Program-made: the position numbers and the translations under genes
Notes under the pieces: generated by a model
The model's input: only the letters and a program-made list of their open reading frames with translations
What the model was told of the DNA's origin: nothing
Database searches by the model: none
Shown here: positions 61,665 through 64,000 of the stretch, one piece after another
How positions within the stretch are numbered: position 1 is the stretch's first letter
Layout of the letters: every line of letters starts with the position of its first letter
Assembly (NCBI RefSeq): GCF_963676815.1
Contig: NZ_OY781365.1
Span: 1,460,501-1,524,500, forward strand
Direction: 5' to 3'
From: an uncultured Draconibacterium sp.
GTDB lineage: Bacteria; Bacteroidota; Bacteroidia; Bacteroidales; Prolixibacteraceae
DNA: 64,000 nucleotides

Positions 61665-64000
61665 CTATAAATTCAATTGCAGGTTAAACAATACTGAACG
61701 GGTACCCGGGTTGTTAAAGTAGTTCATTCCCGACACGATACTCACGCCATAGTTATTCGTCTCAGGATCAACATCTCTAACTTTTGACCACAAGAATAAA
61801 TCTCTACCTGTTACTGAAACCCTTAACGATTTAATTGCAAATTTTTGAGTAATGTTTACTTTATTAAATGTATATCCTAAAGTAACATTACGGAGTTTTG
61901 TCCACGATGCATCGTCGATGAATAAGTCGTTTGCTTTACTGAAACCCAAACCACCACCAATTGATTCGCGATACCATGATTCATCCAACAAAACATTTCC
62001 GCCTCCAAAATCTTCGATATTACCGCGTACTGTTGATCCGGCGGGGATAACCTCACCGTTGTGGTTTACCAAATCTTCAGTTAACGTAACCTCTTGCGAC
62101 ACATCTTCGTGTTTACCGAAACCATACAATACAATGTTGGTTCTGTTAATGTATTCACCTCCCTGAGAGTGTTCGAATAAAACACTCAAATCAAAATTCT
62201 TATAATTCACATCAAAACCGATTCCTCCGCGCCAGTCAGGGTTTGGATCGCCCAATACACGGTTGTCGGTGTCTAGCTGAGGAAATCCGTTTGCATCCAA
62301 AATCATTTCGCCGCTTTCGTCGCGAAGTGTTCCCGGCAGATAAAATGAACTTACCGGATATCCTTTTACAATTTTTGATGTACTTCCGGTATCAACAGTT
62401 TCGGCACCGGCTATATCATCAACATTGTTTGTGTTTTTATTAAAGTTGGTATTCAGTTTCAACTGAAAATCTTTCGTATCGATAATTCTACCGCCCAAAT
62501 CAATCTCAATACCTTTGTTCGACATAGTTGCGGCATTCTTGTAATTATAGGTATAACCTGAACTTGGGTTAGTTTTTACAGCAAAAAGAATTCCGGAAGT
62601 CTCGTTCTGATAATACGTAAAATCCAACGAAATACGGTCTTGCAAGAAACGCAGGTTGGTACCTACTTCCCATTCCTTTTTAATTTCAGGGGCAAGATCC
62701 TGGCTGCCTTTTTCACTATCAAATGCATAAGCACCTCCGAAACCTGATAATCCTGCTGTTGCCAGCGTTTGGAATTTGTATGGTGCAGGTTGAATACCTA
62801 CTTTTCCCCACGAAGCTCTGATTTTACCAAAGCTCAGCAAGTCCGATTCTACCAAATCAGTAAACTGCCAGGCCACATCGGCAGAAGGATAGAAGAAGTT
62901 TCCTTTAATAGTTGAGGCAGCTTCTACAGTACCGGAAGCTGTTATAAACAGCTGGTCGAACAAACTGAAAGCAAGAACACCGTACCCTCTGTTAGAACGA
63001 ATGTGGCTAACAGTTTTATCCCACGATGTTGCCTCAGGAGCACCACCTGCAAGCGCTGTTGACTGCAGACGAGAATTTACAGCAAAAGGAGAAACTGACG
63101 TTACATCAATCGTTCGATACCTATCGTTGTAGTTTACTCCCAGTGTTACTGTTAAACTGATGTCTTCTGTTAAATCGCGGTCAACAATAGCAATTGCATC
63201 CGCATTTATTTCTTTGCTGGTAATATCCTGTTGTTCCATCCGGCCAACAGCTCTGGTACCTCCTGCAGAACCTACAGGAAAAAATTCGTTCCTGTTGTCT
63301 TTGTAAAAATCAAGTCCTCCACGAAGAATAAATTTAATCCAGTCGGCTGGGTTAATTTCCAGTTCCGGAGAAACTACAAAGTGCTCAACTTTATTTGGCA
63401 TCTTTTGTTCGTTAATCGCCCACAGCGGGTTATTGTAGGTTGGGTTTATATTCTCCCCAATGTGTCTTCTGTACGAGCGTTGACGTTCGAATACTGCGCC
63501 ACTTGCATCAACGTATTGACCTTTGAAATCGGTAATATCAAAGTCGGGAGCATTACGATACAAACCTAAAACAGCACCGTTTGTATTATCACCAGCTTGT
63601 TGAATCCTGTTCGATTTAACAGATGTGTAGCTGAATTTATTACTGAATTTTAACCAATCATAAATTTTGGTTTGTGTATTGATTCGGGCATTATTACGTT
63701 CCAGGTCGTAGTTTCTGATAATACCTTCCTGATCGAGTCTTTCGAAACCAAAGTAATATGAAGTAGTTTTTCCTCCACCACTTACCGAAACATTGTGTTG
63801 GTCGAATCCGCCGGTTTGGAAAATTTTATCGTAGTTACTATCGGTATAAACCTCGGTTGAATTTTTGCTGATAACCGGATAATAAGTTGCACCGGTAATA
63901 TCGCCAACAAAATAAGCCCCACTGGTATTTACTTCGTCGGCTGCGCCCGACCGATCGGCAATTTTATCGCCCCATGATTCGGCATAACCGGCTGACCAAA
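61665..64000 (-). CDS. SusC/RagA-family TonB-dependent outer-membrane transporter, 5' end cut off
   Basis: The frame is open from the stop at 61665 through to the window edge (about 778 residues). The stretch above 63563, where the first start-like codon (TTG) occurs, is still coding: it reads GDNTNGAVLGLYRNAPDF and, further up, DKIADRSGAADEV and SVSGGGKTTSYYFGFERL. The visible part is the plug end and the 22-strand barrel, closing with SVLFNLQLNL. The N-terminal signal, CarboxypepD_reg and plug start lie beyond the window. With SusD it imports an oligomeric nutrient using TonB energy. No glycoside hydrolase is linked to it here. Confidence 0.93.
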   Translation of the reverse strand, partial: WSAGYAESWGDKIADRSGAADEVNTSGAYFVGDITGATYYPVISKNSTEVYTDSNYDKIFQTGGFDQHNVSVSGGGKTTSYYFGFERLDQEGIIRNYDLERNNARINTQTKIYDWLKFSNKFSYTSVKSNRIQQAGDNTNGAVLGLYRNAPDFDITDFKGQYVDASGAVFERQRSYRRHIGENINPTYNNPLWAINEQKMPNKVEHFVVSPELEINPADWIKFILRGGLDFYKDNRNEFFPVGSAGGTRAVGRMEQQDITSKEINADAIAIVDRDLTEDISLTVTLGVNYNDRYRTIDVTSVSPFAVNSRLQSTALAGGAPEATSWDKTVSHIRSNRGYGVLAFSLFDQLFITASGTVEAASTIKGNFFYPSADVAWQFTDLVESDLLSFGKIRASWGKVGIQPAPYKFQTLATAGLSGFGGAYAFDSEKGSQDLAPEIKKEWEVGTNLRFLQDRISLDFTYYQNETSGILFAVKTNPSSGYTYNYKNAATMSNKGIEIDLGGRIIDTKDFQLKLNTNFNKNTNNVDDIAGAETVDTGSTSKIVKGYPVSSFYLPGTLRDESGEMILDANGFPQLDTDNRVLGDPNPDWRGGIGFDVNYKNFDLSVLFEHSQGGEYINRTNIVLYGFGKHEDVSQEVTLTEDLVNHNGEVIPAGSTVRGNIEDFGGGNVLLDESWYRESIGGGLGFSKANDLFIDDASWTKLRNVTLGYTFNKVNITQKFAIKSLRVSVTGRDLFLWSKVRDVDPETNNYGVSIVSGMNYFNNPGTRSVLFNLQLNL

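Noticed and set aside
61665..63563. Treating 63563 as the SusC start
   Set aside because: The apparent start is a TTG within coding sequence; the frame stays open and SusC-like up to 64000, so the gene is simply cut by the window.
1..64000. tRNA, rRNA, CRISPR arrays, insertion sequences or prophage genes
   Set aside because: No matching patterns were seen by reading. No transposase, integrase, phage or repeat-spacer structure is present among the coding regions.

Overview
The window looks like a chromosomal segment of a free-living or gut/sediment Bacteroidota. The evidence is a SusC/SusD pair, a LytTR response regulator with a LytS-type kinase, DUF302, DUF4783 and DUF6268-like families, AT-rich spacers, few Shine-Dalgarno sites, and Bacteroidota-type -7 boxes (TAnnTTTG) where a promoter can be seen. 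A Marinilabiliales/Prolixibacteraceae-like lineage is plausible, but the genus cannot be fixed from the sequence alone. I saw no rRNA, tRNA, CRISPR array, insertion sequence or prophage.

Layout. 1-1.5 kb: end of a cysteine synthase, a DUF302 protein, a periplasmic heavy-metal-associated lipoprotein and a small basic ORF. 1.5-7.1 kb: a TetR-controlled exporter operon (TetR, TolC, HlyD, two ABC-2 permeases) with no ATPase gene. 7.2-10.9 kb: a Tat-exported sugar isomerase-like lipoprotein, a patatin/beta-barrel protein and a 58-residue ORF. 11-18.6 kb: an RND tripartite pump followed by a sensor kinase and LytTR regulator, with a structured attenuator-like element between pump and TolC. 18.7-27.4 kb: a glycosyltransferase-fold protein lacking its DxD, a four-helix membrane class III nucleotide cyclase, an HD-PycTM (Pycsar effector-like) protein, and a divergent run led by a 1202-residue protein that joins a dead phosphoesterase, a kinase-like domain and an Omp85-like barrel.

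27.4-46 kb is mostly housekeeping: a phosphoribosyltransferase, a 1227-residue NtrY-like kinase, RlmH, a BrkB-type protein, two rhomboids (one frameshifted), MutL, an iron alcohol dehydrogenase with an ABM-domain protein, a GNAT-nitrilase fusion, CorA, Der and Era. 46-48.4 kb holds a long KamA-type radical SAM enzyme.

48.6-64 kb has two amidohydrolase genes and then, read from the right edge, SusC, SusD, gamma-glutamyltransferase, an Ntn-type amidase/peptidase, L-cysteine desulfidase, an APC permease and a (frameshifted) MalY/PatB C-S lyase. I read this as a SusCD-led operon for capture and breakdown of a gamma-glutamyl thiol peptide such as glutathione. That operon and the nucleotide cyclase-HD-PycTM pair are the two most interesting systems here. 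Two single-site frame disruptions, both at 4-base A/T runs, should be checked against raw reads before being treated as biological.
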